Shown one piece after another: positions 1 through 5,989 of a stretch of DNA of 8,513 bases (position 1 is the first letter of the stretch; each line of letters starts with the position of its first letter). The stretch comes from an uncultured Lachnospiraceae bacterium. GTDB taxonomy: Bacteria; Bacillota_A; Clostridia; Lachnospirales; Lachnospiraceae. The stretch is from assembly GCA_947177885.1 (NCBI GenBank), contig CAMWWF010000112.1, forward strand, positions 1 through 8,513, in the 5' to 3' direction. The notes below the pieces were generated by a model that saw only the letters and a program-made list of their open reading frames with translations, was not told where the DNA came from and searched no databases. A program made the translations under genes and the position numbers.

Positions 1-28
1 GGCATATATCCCTGTGGGGATATTCCAT
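1..28 (-). CDS. Start of a further leftward gene, cut by window edge
   Basis: An ATG at 26-28 opens a frame that is still open at the left edge after nine codons (MEYPHRDIC). It begins four bases after the TGA stop of the preceding gene. A GGAG sequence about nine bases upstream can serve as ribosome site. The close spacing fits the operon pattern of the whole window. Too little is present to suggest a family or function. The call rests only on start codon, spacing and ribosome site. Confidence 0.4.
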
Positions 29-32
29 TTCT

Positions 33-281
33 TCAATCTCCAGAACGATTTTTTCTAACATTCTTCTCCACCCTTTCCAGATACAGCACATTCCTCCGCC
101 GCTTAACTTTCACATCGTGGATCCCCTTCCTGCCCATAAGACAGAGCATGGATCTCTGGGCCCGCGTTGCCTGGTCTGTATCTTCAAATTCTTCCCTCTG
201 CTTCCGGGTTTTTGATTCATAAAATTTCCAGAATACCTTTGCGTATGTGCCCCATGGGGCTTTCTCCCTTTTCTTTGACAT
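33..281 (-). CDS. Small basic phage protein, unknown function
   Basis: This encodes 82 residues from ATG 279-281. The frame is open up to a TTG at 314, but that codon has no ribosome site. ATG 281 follows an AGGTGG sequence at eight bases and lies one base after the TGA of the preceding gene; a GTG at 293 is a second option. The protein is rich in Lys and Arg, with a Trp/Tyr/Phe patch near residues 6-18 and a C-terminal part (from about residue 45) ending in the basic stretch VKVKRRRNVLYLER. That part resembles short winged or beta-hairpin nucleic-acid-binding tails, but I do not recognise a family. Its position downstream of the primase-helicase suggests an accessory early gene. No enzyme motif is visible. 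Confidence 0.7.
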   Translation of the reverse strand: MSKKREKAPWGTYAKVFWKFYESKTRKQREEFEDTDQATRAQRSMLCLMGRKGIHDVKVKRRRNVLYLERVEKNVRKNRSGD

Positions 282-282
282 T

Positions 283-519
283 TCAGCTGCCACCTGATTC
301 AATCCTTCCTGCAAGGAAACGATTCAAAACATCCGCAAGCCCCCTTGCGAAAACAGAATTCTCTCCCTGCTGCTTTTTCCAGAAACCATCCAGCTCATTT
401 TTTAAAGACTCCCAGTATTCATCACTTTTCTCCGGCTTCCAGTATTTCTTGCAAAGCACCCAGAACTCTGCCATCATCGCCCATTCTGCTGAGCCTTTTG
501 GAAAATCTACACCTGCCAA
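283..519 (-). CDS. Small Trp-rich phage protein, unknown function
   Basis: This encodes 78 residues beginning MAGVDFPKGSAEW. The start is a TTG at 517-519, chosen because a perfect AGGAGG (526-531) lies six bases upstream; the longer frame opens at a TTG at 540 that would put this ribosome site inside the gene. It begins 13 bases after the primase-helicase stop and is followed one base later by the next gene. The sequence looks largely helical, with six tryptophans and alternating acidic and basic residues, no cysteine cluster, no membrane segment and no signal peptide. I do not recognise a family. Small conserved proteins at this place are common in Firmicute phage replication modules, but none is assigned a role from this sequence. 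Confidence 0.75.
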   Translation of the reverse strand: MAGVDFPKGSAEWAMMAEFWVLCKKYWKPEKSDEYWESLKNELDGFWKKQQGENSVFARGLADVLNRFLAGRIESGGS

Positions 520-525
520 ATGACA

Positions 526-531
526 CCTCCT
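526..531 (-). promoter_or_regulatory. Consensus ribosome binding site that fixes a TTG start
   Basis: The minus strand reads AGGAGG, six bases before the TTG at 517-519. It decides that the downstream 78-residue gene starts at this TTG rather than at the first possible codon (TTG 538-540), which lies upstream of the site. Confidence 0.75.
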
Positions 532-532
532 A

Positions 533-2371
533 TCAGTCAAACGGTGTCTCTACACCATTTTCAATCTGCATCCACCCGCCACTGGCTGTATCTGCCTCGC
601 GTTCTAAATCCCACTTAAAGTCATAATCCAGGTCATCCCCGCGGGCATATATCCTCTTTGACTTTTCATCAAAATCCATTATGTAACCGCCCGGCTCCGT
701 CTTTCCGAACAGACGGTTCTTTGATACTTTCAGGCGCCGCTGGCTGCTCCCCAGCTCCCGGTCCTTCTCATAGGCTATGGTGATGGATGCCAGGTTGGAT
801 ATATCGCCGCTCCCGCTGATCTCATCATTCTCGTTTGCGGAGAAGTTATTTTTCCGCTTATGCGCCACCAGCAGAATGAGGGCGTTGTGCTTCCGGGCCA
901 GCCTTGCCAGCTTCTTTACAAACAGGCTCTGTTTATCGTACTTGTCATAGGCGGATACCTTCTCAAAGTCCAGTGCAGTCATCAGGTTGTCAAGCAGCAC
1001 GACATCGGCCCCATGCTTCATGATCACATCCTCAACAGTTACCGTAAGGCTTTCCCGCTCGTCCCCGTCAACCATATCACTGTCATACAGGAAGCATTTC
1101 CCGCGGTACCAGTCGGCTATCATCTGCCGGTTTGTGTCCGAAATGTTGTAATTGCTGTCTCCCCACTGGTTCTGGTACTCGAATATATGCTGCCTTCCGG
1201 CGATCTGGAAATCCATCCATGCGCGGAACTGGTAATTCGGCAGCTCCCCGCTGTACGCGAAGCATCTGTGTCCCTGGTGCAGCGCATTCACAAGGACCTG
1301 GCTTGCCAGGGTGCTCTTCCCCTCCCCCGGCTTCCCGGAGATCAGCACCAGTCCCCCAAACGGGAGCCCGCCGTACAGCAGCCGGTCAAGCTGCCTTATC
1401 CCCGTCTTAAGCTTCCGGAGCCGAAAGATATCCACATTCTCCACTTCCGCCAGGTCAACCACTTTCCGCACCGGTACCATTACCGCATTTTCAACGCACG
1501 ACCTGAGGTAATCAGCACCGTACTTCTGAAGGATGTCATTCGCGTCCTTGCAGTCCCTGTAATCCGGCTCGCGGACATGCTTCACGGTACATTTCAGCCT
1601 GGATGACAGCTCCTCCAGCAGCGTGATCCTGCCTTTTTCGTAATCACCAAATACCACAACCTCACGGAACCGGTTTATCCAGTCCCAGCAGTACGGCATC
1701 CAGGTGAACCCCTGCGCACCTGTCGGGACGGACACCGCATTCCGGATCCCTGCCGTTGCTACAGAAAGGCTGTCTATCTGTCCCTCTGTAATCACCAGAC
1801 GCCCAGAATCTTCTTCACACTGTGCCATGCCAAACAGGATCGGTCTGCACCCGGCCTCACACCATTCCTTGTTTCTGTCTTTCTCCCGGTCAAAGTCTGT
1901 CTTCCGGTACTTCACAAACTGCATCTTTCCAGAATCGTCCAGAAAAGGAAATACCAGTATGTTGGGGTGCTCTGTCTGCACCGTGATCTGATATTTCCGG
2001 ATCACTTCCTCGGATATGCCGCGGCCTGCCAGGTAGCGTATCGCCTCAGGTTTCGGCTCTATTGGCTTCTGCGGCGTCTTCATCCTGCGGAACTGGCGTT
2101 TCGGGCGGTAGTATTCATCCACATCGCTTCCCAGGGAGAAATCAAAGTCTTTGGAAAGCGTGACCATGTTCCCTGTTACCCCGCATGATGCCCGCAGGCA
2201 CTTAAACTGGCCTGTCATTAAATTGATTGCAAAAGACTTCGCATTCCCGTTTGTAGGCCTTGGCCGGCAGTACGGGCAGACCATAAAGTGAAGATTGTTC
2301 CCGTTTTTACTCGCCTGGATGCCGACATGCCTTGCGAAGTTCCATGCGTCCTGCTCTTTAAACTCATACAT
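533..2371 (-). CDS. Phage DNA primase-helicase (T7 gp4/Twinkle type)
   Basis: This 612-residue protein combines primer synthesis and replicative unwinding. The N-terminal zinc ribbon has CPYC (32-35) and CLRASC (58-63), as in CHC2 primases. A TOPRIM-like region follows, with VITEGQIDSL (193-202) and VVFGDYEKG (239-247). The C-terminal RecA/DnaB-type ATPase has Walker A GKPGEGKST (346-354), a SGELP motif (374-378) at the place of the catalytic Glu, Walker B DVVLLDN (456-462) and LLVAH (500-504). The domain order matches T7 gp4. The TOPRIM acidic pair reads D-x-E rather than D-x-D. Start: GGAGGG lies six bases before ATG 2369-2371, whereas the first in-frame ATG (2416) is unsupported. The start overlaps the end of the 60-residue gene by eight bases, and the gene follows the initiator gene as expected for a replication module. 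Function is inferred from motifs; the family call is firm. Confidence 0.95.
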   Translation of the reverse strand: MYEFKEQDAWNFARHVGIQASKNGNNLHFMVCPYCRPRPTNGNAKSFAINLMTGQFKCLRASCGVTGNMVTLSKDFDFSLGSDVDEYYRPKRQFRRMKTPQKPIEPKPEAIRYLAGRGISEEVIRKYQITVQTEHPNILVFPFLDDSGKMQFVKYRKTDFDREKDRNKEWCEAGCRPILFGMAQCEEDSGRLVITEGQIDSLSVATAGIRNAVSVPTGAQGFTWMPYCWDWINRFREVVVFGDYEKGRITLLEELSSRLKCTVKHVREPDYRDCKDANDILQKYGADYLRSCVENAVMVPVRKVVDLAEVENVDIFRLRKLKTGIRQLDRLLYGGLPFGGLVLISGKPGEGKSTLASQVLVNALHQGHRCFAYSGELPNYQFRAWMDFQIAGRQHIFEYQNQWGDSNYNISDTNRQMIADWYRGKCFLYDSDMVDGDERESLTVTVEDVIMKHGADVVLLDNLMTALDFEKVSAYDKYDKQSLFVKKLARLARKHNALILLVAHKRKNNFSANENDEISGSGDISNLASITIAYEKDRELGSSQRRLKVSKNRLFGKTEPGGYIMDFDEKSKRIYARGDDLDYDFKWDLEREADTASGGWMQIENGVETPFD

Positions 2372-2546
2372 CTCCATCCCTCCGGAATCTGTCCAGGGCA
2401 TACTCAAGATAATCAATCCTTGTCTGCAGGTATCTTGACGGATGGTGGAAAAATCCCTTCCTGCATCTGTCCAGTTCCATGATTATTCTGTCCTTGTCAT
2501 CCGGGATCTCCATCTCCCCAAACATCACGGTTCTGACTAATCCCAT
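2364..2546 (-). CDS. 60-residue protein between initiator and primase-helicase
   Basis: The product is a 60-residue, highly charged, probably all-helical protein (MGLVRTVMFGEMEIPDDKDR...). The gene starts at ATG 2544-2546 behind a GGGAGG ribosome site, overlaps the end of the initiator gene by ten bases and ends inside the start region of the primase-helicase. This suggests translational coupling of all three. There is no cysteine cluster, membrane segment or nucleotide-binding motif. I do not recognise a family. The location invites the guess of a helicase-loading or adaptor role, but nothing in the sequence shows it. The ribosome site and the overlaps on both sides make it a real gene rather than a shadow. 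Confidence 0.75.
   Translation of the reverse strand: MGLVRTVMFGEMEIPDDKDRIIMELDRCRKGFFHHPSRYLQTRIDYLEYALDRFRRDGDV
2378..2383 (-). promoter_or_regulatory. Ribosome binding site that fixes the primase-helicase start
   Basis: The minus strand reads GGAGGG and directly abuts an ATG (2375-2377), but is six bases from the next in-frame ATG (2369-2371). The latter has usable spacing, so the protein most likely begins MYEFKEQ. The longer frame from 2416 is not supported by a ribosome site. Confidence 0.65.
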
Positions 2547-3454
2547 ATGCCCTCCCTGTCCCAGTCATAGGCCCCGTAGTTCATCCAGTCATCTCCAGCC
2601 AGTTCCTCTTCTTCCGCTGTGGATTCCTTCGGATTGTCTTTATTACCCCTCTTTTTATCTGTTTCCTGATATTTCCCAGGAAGGTAGTCCTCGAATACAA
2701 ATTCCTTCAGGAAATTATCTGCATTTTTTATATGCACTGTATCCGTCTCCATGGCAGCACATGACCGGGCATAATTCCTCGCAGCTTCCACAAGTACGTC
2801 TTCTACTGCTTTTCCAGTCCGGATCAATTCACAATACGCATTTTCAGCCAGGTACCTGCGCTGTTTTTTGGGGTACTCATTCCAGAAATCTTCAAACCGG
2901 TTTGCAGCCACAGTTTCTCTTTTATTTTCTTTACTTTCCTTTACTTTACTTTTCTTTATGTCATTTCCGCAGGATTTACTCTCATTTCCGCAGGATTTAT
3001 TCCCATTTCCGCAGGATTTATTTCCATTATCGGCAGCTTTAATATAGGCAGCTGTTTCGTTTTCACCCAGAAGCCAGATTTCAGGATCAACGCACACATC
3101 CCTTTTCCGGCTTTTAACAGCTTCCTGGTACCGTTTCTGTATCCCCGGCGAGGTAATGATAGTGTCCGAATTAGCAAGTGTTCTCTTTGTGAGTAGTGAC
3201 CGGCTGATCAAGAATGTCATTACCTGCTCTATGAGCCCTTCCGAAAGATGAAGATCATCCATGGCATTATCCACACTCTCCCCATCCCACCTTATGTAAT
3301 ATCCGTTCCGATAGATTTCTGTCAGCAGATAGATGAAAAACAGCATCCCGTCGCTTCCATATCTGGAATGCAGTCTTTTTATCCTCTGGTCTGCATAAAA
3401 GAAATCTGTGTCAAACGAGAAATAGAGTAATCCGTCCTGTTTAGGACGCGCCAT
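2537..3454 (-). CDS. DUF4373/Lin1244-type phage replication initiator (replisome organiser)
   Basis: This 305-residue protein opens MARPKQDGLLYFSFDTDFF and continues with a segment around residues 20-60 (RIKRLHSRYGSDGMLFFIYLL) typical of the Lin1244/Lin1753-like N-terminal domain (DUF4373), a winged-helix-like domain of phage replication proteins. A low-complexity linker (about 142-185) carries three copies of a seven-residue unit (NKSCGNG, NKSCGNE, SKSCGND) and then a Lys/Ser/Glu-rich stretch. A helical C-terminal domain (about 186-265, FEDFWNEYPKKQRR...) resembles the tail of DnaD-like phage initiators; the end is acidic. The linker DNA forms candidate iterons beside an A-rich tract, described separately. 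The gene starts five bases after the RusA gene, with AGAGG about ten bases upstream of the ATG. Inferred role: binding the origin inside its own gene and recruiting the downstream primase-helicase. Confidence 0.85.
   Translation of the reverse strand: MARPKQDGLLYFSFDTDFFYADQRIKRLHSRYGSDGMLFFIYLLTEIYRNGYYIRWDGESVDNAMDDLHLSEGLIEQVMTFLISRSLLTKRTLANSDTIITSPGIQKRYQEAVKSRKRDVCVDPEIWLLGENETAAYIKAADNGNKSCGNGNKSCGNESKSCGNDIKKSKVKESKENKRETVAANRFEDFWNEYPKKQRRYLAENAYCELIRTGKAVEDVLVEAARNYARSCAAMETDTVHIKNADNFLKEFVFEDYLPGKYQETDKKRGNKDNPKESTAEEEELAGDDWMNYGAYDWDREGIWD
2914..2959. other. A-rich, G-free tract beside the iterons (candidate DNA-unwinding element)
   Basis: The plus strand is made only of T, C and A over 46 bases, with nine C and no G, so about 80 percent A+T; the minus strand is almost pure purine (repeats of AAAGTAAAG type). 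It directly abuts the 21-bp repeats. A similar asymmetric A+T-rich stretch next to iterons is the melting site in lambda ori. It is also protein coding, giving the Lys/Ser/Glu-rich linker of the initiator. The unwinding role is inferred. Confidence 0.5.
2962..3045. repeat. 21-bp tandem repeats inside the initiator gene (candidate iterons)
   Basis: The 17-base core catttccgcaggattta occurs identically at 2962-2978, 2983-2999 and 3004-3020, with a degenerate fourth copy at 3025-3041 (11 of 17 matches). The period is exactly 21 bases, about two helical turns, so protein bound to each copy would lie on the same DNA face. The period is also seven codons, so the repeats keep the frame and give a seven-residue peptide repeat in the linker. 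The core contains a short dyad TCC-TGC-GGA (minus strand). Identity is perfect at the DNA level, including third codon positions, which favours a DNA function over a peptide one. Iterons within the initiator gene are established for lambda O; the role here is inference. Confidence 0.75.
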
Positions 3455-3459
3455 ATCTT

Positions 3460-3831
3460 CTATACCTCTCTGATTTTTACTTCAATGCGTGGTCTTTCCT
3501 TATCCACCTGGAACCTGTCTGAAAAACCGACAACATGCTTCCAGCCATCATCTTTTAGCACCCCTGTTTCCACCAGGGCATCCTGGATCACCTTACGCCC
3601 GAACGATGATATATTGTCCAGGTCCCGGCGCCGGTTCTTTTCCACCCAGGTGTATTCCATGAATACCGGCCTATCAATCCGGACTCCCCTTATGCACTGC
3701 CTGATGGCCACGGCAACCATCTTTCCGTTGTCCGCTTTCATCTTCGCCCCCTTGTGGCGGTTCGTACGCTCTGCAGCTATGTAATCATTCAGATTATTCA
3801 GGGTGCCTGGAATTACCAGAATATATTCCAT
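3460..3831 (-). CDS. rusA: RusA-family Holliday junction resolvase
   Basis: This 123-residue protein matches the usual length of RusA (about 120). RusA enzymes are dimeric, metal-dependent nucleases that cut four-way DNA junctions. The signature block RRRDLDNISSFGRKVIQDAL (67-86) carries D70, D72 and K80, followed by D84 and the D94/D95 pair in GVLKDDGW, which correspond to the acidic active-site residues and lysine of the family. The N-terminal strand ending in IPG (7-9) followed by an Asn-rich loop is also typical. The gene has a strong AGGAGG four bases before its ATG, follows a 72-base gap with a hairpin, and is followed five bases later by the initiator gene. It would resolve recombination intermediates or branched replicating DNA before packaging. 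The call is strong. Confidence 0.93.
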   Translation of the reverse strand: MEYILVIPGTLNNLNDYIAAERTNRHKGAKMKADNGKMVAVAIRQCIRGVRIDRPVFMEYTWVEKNRRRDLDNISSFGRKVIQDALVETGVLKDDGWKHVVGFSDRFQVDKERPRIEVKIREV

Positions 3832-3861
3832 ATGTCCTCCTGAAACGGTCTGGTTGTCAAA

Positions 3862-3898
3862 ATTCCGCCCGCACCCGGCAAAGAAATACGGGCGGAAT
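3862..3898 (-). terminator. Hairpin between the DUF2303-like gene and rusA (attenuator-like)
   Basis: A perfect 10-bp stem (attccgcccg at 3862-3871 against cgggcggaat at 3889-3898) encloses a 17-base loop. It begins six bases after the stop codon of the DUF2303-like gene. On the minus strand the stem is followed by a short T run (AATTTTG), weaker than in a strong intrinsic terminator; the plus strand has no T run. It could lower transcription into rusA and the replication genes, or protect the 3' end of the upstream message. Function is inferred from structure only. Confidence 0.45.
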
Positions 3899-3903
3899 CC
3901 CTG

Positions 3904-4641
3904 TTACGAAATTACAGTGAACTGATCCAGAAGGTCACAAAGGTTCTCCTTCAGATACTCTTTAATGTTCCTCATGGCTTCATTCTTCCATGCGCCTCCG
4001 TCTGCCTCGAAAAGGGCACAGCACACGCCGTCATTTTCTTTCATACGGAATATAAAGCTGGAGGCCGGCTGCTCAACCTCCGGAAATGTCCTGTACGGCC
4101 GCAGAATTACAGGATTGGGTACAATCGCGTCTGTCTTTGATGCAATCCCCTGGCGGACCGTAGCTTTCTGTGTCACGCCATCGTCCCCGTATTCGGCAAC
4201 GCTTCCGTTCTCTACCGTTCCTGCAAATTTAAGCAGGAGATCCTTGTCTGTACCGGGATCCGAAATAAACTTGGACTGCACACCAATGCAGAATGCCTCA
4301 TGTCCCATAAATCTGCCATAGCTGAAATCCGGCGCCTGCGACTTCACAGTTACCAGATACTCCCGGTTCCGCTTTTCATTCAGGCAGGAATATAAAAGGA
4401 CTTCCTCCGGGCTGGTCACATGGATTATCATCCTTCCCGCCATCACATCCACTTCTTCCCTGATGTAATCCAGCAGAGAAGTCAGCGTGCTCATGAGGAC
4501 AGGCTCTGCCATCGGTATGCGTTTTTCAACCAAGCTCATCGGCCTGTCCGAATAGACCTGAACGGTTCCATCCGGAAGGGTAATCTCCTTCACCTTTGCC
4601 TCCCCAAGACCCACAATGTACTTTAGCGCTTTCTCAATCAT
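3904..4641 (-). CDS. DUF2303-like phage protein
   Basis: This 245-residue protein (MIEKALKYIVGLGEAKVKEI...) has a central beta-rich region and a C-terminal helical end. Features reminiscent of the DUF2303 (YfdQ-like) family are the early TSLLDYI (about 50), a valine/isoleucine-rich strand pair with IIHVTSPEEV (about 70), and RPYRTFPEVEQP near residue 188 followed by SSFIFRMKE. The family has no established biochemical role; it occurs in early regions of phages of many hosts. Start: an AGAAGG lies eight bases before ATG 4639-4641, and the GTG at 4650 is too close to it. The gene follows the 'replication terminator' gene with 16 bases between, and the two look co-expressed. No nuclease, ATPase or membrane motif is visible. 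Family assignment is from memory of sequence pattern and is moderate. Confidence 0.6.
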   Translation of the reverse strand: MIEKALKYIVGLGEAKVKEITLPDGTVQVYSDRPMSLVEKRIPMAEPVLMSTLTSLLDYIREEVDVMAGRMIIHVTSPEEVLLYSCLNEKRNREYLVTVKSQAPDFSYGRFMGHEAFCIGVQSKFISDPGTDKDLLLKFAGTVENGSVAEYGDDGVTQKATVRQGIASKTDAIVPNPVILRPYRTFPEVEQPASSFIFRMKENDGVCCALFEADGGAWKNEAMRNIKEYLKENLCDLLDQFTVIS

Positions 4642-4657
4642 CTTTTTCACCTTCTGC

Positions 4658-5059
4658 TTATAGCGCAGCCTTTCTCAAATCAATCACTTTATCTTCTTTT
4701 GTATCCGCTTCATCCAATCCGGTCTCCCCCGGCTGGTTCTGATCCAGCTCTAAACTCATCTGGCCTTTGATCTGCCTGCCGTATTCTTCCGCATAAATCT
4801 TTCCGTCACGCAGGTCTCTTCCTATTGACATCCTTGTCCTTACCGGCGACACAGGCGCCAGCTTCATTTCCACTGATAGGTCAACCGCAGTATCATCCCT
4901 CTCCTCATTCTGAGTAAAGGCAATTTTAATTGTAATATGGCGCTTTGCCTTCCACGGTGTATTGGGATCCTGCATGTTCTCAAGTACCTTGCGCATGGCA
5001 TCATCCACTTTTTCCTGCAGCGCACCTCCCGCAATATTCTGCAAATCCAGTAATTCCAT
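4658..5059 (-). CDS. Phage protein of the family annotated 'replication terminator protein'
   Basis: This 133-residue protein opens MELLDLQNIAGGALQEKVDDAM, followed by NMQDPNTPWKAKRHITIKIAF (about 29-49) and a second strand-rich segment VDLSVEMKLAPVSP (about 59-72), then an acidic, flexible tail. This pattern (N-terminal helix, DPNT turn, two matching beta segments) is that of a family widely annotated as 'replication terminator protein' in Firmicute phages. The annotated name is not backed by experiment that I know of, and nothing here resembles Bacillus RTP or Tus, so the name should be treated with caution. It has a very strong AAGGAGG ribosome site and sits after an 86-base gap with a GC-rich hairpin. 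It is paired with the DUF2303-like gene. Confidence 0.7.
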   Translation of the reverse strand: MELLDLQNIAGGALQEKVDDAMRKVLENMQDPNTPWKAKRHITIKIAFTQNEERDDTAVDLSVEMKLAPVSPVRTRMSIGRDLRDGKIYAEEYGRQIKGQMSLELDQNQPGETGLDEADTKEDKVIDLRKAAL

Positions 5060-5072
5060 TTCTCCTCCTTTC

Positions 5073-5092
5073 CGGCGGCAGTCCAGCCGCCG
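5073..5092 (-). promoter_or_regulatory. GC-rich hairpin just upstream of a ribosome site
   Basis: A perfect 7-bp stem (cggcggc 5073-5079 against gccgccg 5086-5092) with a six-base loop lies in the 86-base gap before the 133-residue gene. In the minus-strand message it ends five bases before the AAGGAGG ribosome site. No T run follows on either strand, so it is not a standard terminator. It may act as a 5' stabiliser or processing boundary, or limit ribosome access. The rest of the gap (5093-5145) is A+T-rich, contains GTTAAC and AACGTT palindromes, and shows no convincing promoter. Confidence 0.5.
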
Positions 5093-5145
5093 CCAGTTTA
5101 TTTGTGTGATGAATTAACTTGCATGAACGTTAACAGTTACCAAAT

Positions 5146-5445
5146 TTAAAGATATGATTTTCCGAATACCTCTATAAATTTCTTCCTGGAGCCGCAATGT
5201 TCCTCAAAATATTTCTGGCAGTCCTGCTTTAACTGCAGGTCAAGCCCGGTATTCGGATTACTGTGCACGGATGCACCGGACATGTTATGCAGTCCAGGCT
5301 CCAGGGGAACTATGAATCCGTAATCGCCGCAAAGCTTTCTCCTTCCCTTTCCCGGGAAAACATGATGTATCGCTACAATACTGCTTCCGGTTATATAACA
5401 ATGCTCCAGGTCATCTGTCAGCACACTTTTCAGCTTTTCTCCCAT
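5146..5445 (-). CDS. Small HNH-type nuclease (Ref/DUF968-like)
   Basis: This 99-residue protein has the order expected for a beta-beta-alpha-metal nuclease: CYITG (16-20), IHHVF (26-30) with the general-base and metal His pair, VPLEPGLHN (46-54), and H61 in SVHSNPNTGLD, followed by a helix (KQDCQKYFEEHCG). A similar spacing is known in phage P1 Ref and DUF968 proteins. Structural cysteine pairs are reduced to single C16 and C39. The start, ATG 5443-5445, lies inside the end of the NinB-like gene (35-base overlap) without a strong ribosome site of its own, which suggests translational coupling. The context, after an annealase and a NinB-like protein, points to a recombination-linked structure-specific or single-strand nuclease. 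DNA target and activity are inferred. Confidence 0.7.
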   Translation of the reverse strand: MGEKLKSVLTDDLEHCYITGSSIVAIHHVFPGKGRRKLCGDYGFIVPLEPGLHNMSGASVHSNPNTGLDLQLKQDCQKYFEEHCGSRKKFIEVFGKSYL

Positions 5446-5989
5446 ACTCAGCCATCATCCTTTCCAGTTCCTCCGGCGGAATCGTCTCTATTCCCATCTC
5501 TTTGCACTCGCTGACAAGGCCGTCTATCAGATGGGACATCTCCTTGGTGTCGTACTCGCTGGAGCCTTTCAGCATCATGTACGTCCGGTACATGATCCCC
5601 CCTTTCCCCTCCTTTACCTGGGAGGTCGGCTTCAGGTGGTAAGTCTGCGCCTCGTCCACAGCCTTCTGCGCTTCATCTGTATCCGGAAGGACTGCATATA
5701 CCGCCTGGCCGTCAATGATGGCGATCTGCCCGTATCTGCGCAGGAGATAATTGTGCATGTACGGCTTGCTCACATGAAGCATGTCCGCGGCCTCTGATGC
5801 CAGTTTCCAATAATAGGCATTGGCATCACGGCTCCGCTTCCTGCGCTTCTTCCTGATCTCCACATCCAGGCCCTCCTCCTGGGACAGCACCAAGGCCTCC
5901 GCCGTGTCCATCTGCCGGCTCTCCAGGGTGATTGTCAGGCCGCCGGCCAGTGTGCGGCCGATGTCCTTGATCTTCGCCGCGAACTTCAT
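5411..5989 (-). CDS. NinB-like phage recombination protein
   Basis: This 192-residue protein starts with a beta-rich segment (MKFAAKIKDIGRTLAGGLTITL, 1-22), followed by a basic cluster (RKKRRKRSRDANAYYWKL, 46-63) and a helical part (MLHVSKPYMHNYLLRRYG, 70-87). The pattern of a basic patch, N/D-A-x-YW and a following helical domain is the one seen in lambda NinB (Orf) and its Firmicute analogues. NinB binds single-stranded DNA and acts as a mediator of annealase-driven recombination. The C-terminal half (DTKEMSHLIDGLVSECKEMGIETIPPEE, about 148-175) is a conserved-looking helical tail. The gene overlaps the annealase stop by one base (TGATG) and overlaps the HNH gene at its other end. I recall the family from sequence pattern; similarity to lambda NinB itself is probably remote. 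Confidence 0.6.
   Translation of the reverse strand: MKFAAKIKDIGRTLAGGLTITLESRQMDTAEALVLSQEEGLDVEIRKKRRKRSRDANAYYWKLASEAADMLHVSKPYMHNYLLRRYGQIAIIDGQAVYAVLPDTDEAQKAVDEAQTYHLKPTSQVKEGKGGIMYRTYMMLKGSSEYDTKEMSHLIDGLVSECKEMGIETIPPEELERMMAEYGRKAEKCADR

Noticed and set aside
860..1606. 248-residue plus-strand frame
   Set aside because: It lies wholly opposite the primase-helicase, whose motifs cover the same bases; no ribosome site or domain is seen. It is a shadow.
2479..3042. 187-residue plus-strand frame ending in a YSHFRRI repeat
   Set aside because: The peptide repeat is only the reverse reading of the 21-bp repeats in the initiator gene; no ribosome site and no domain.
2962..3045. CRISPR array
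   Set aside because: The unit is 21 bp with only four bases between 17-base cores, so there are no spacers, and it is in frame within a protein gene.
3832..3860. TTGACA on the minus strand upstream of rusA as a promoter -35
   Set aside because: No acceptable -10 is found 16-18 bases downstream (GGACAT or similar), and such a promoter would start inside the rusA gene.
4658..5059. True Tus/RTP-like replication fork arrest protein
   Set aside because: No similarity to Bacillus RTP or Tus is visible and no Ter-like sites were noticed; the family name is kept only as an annotation label.
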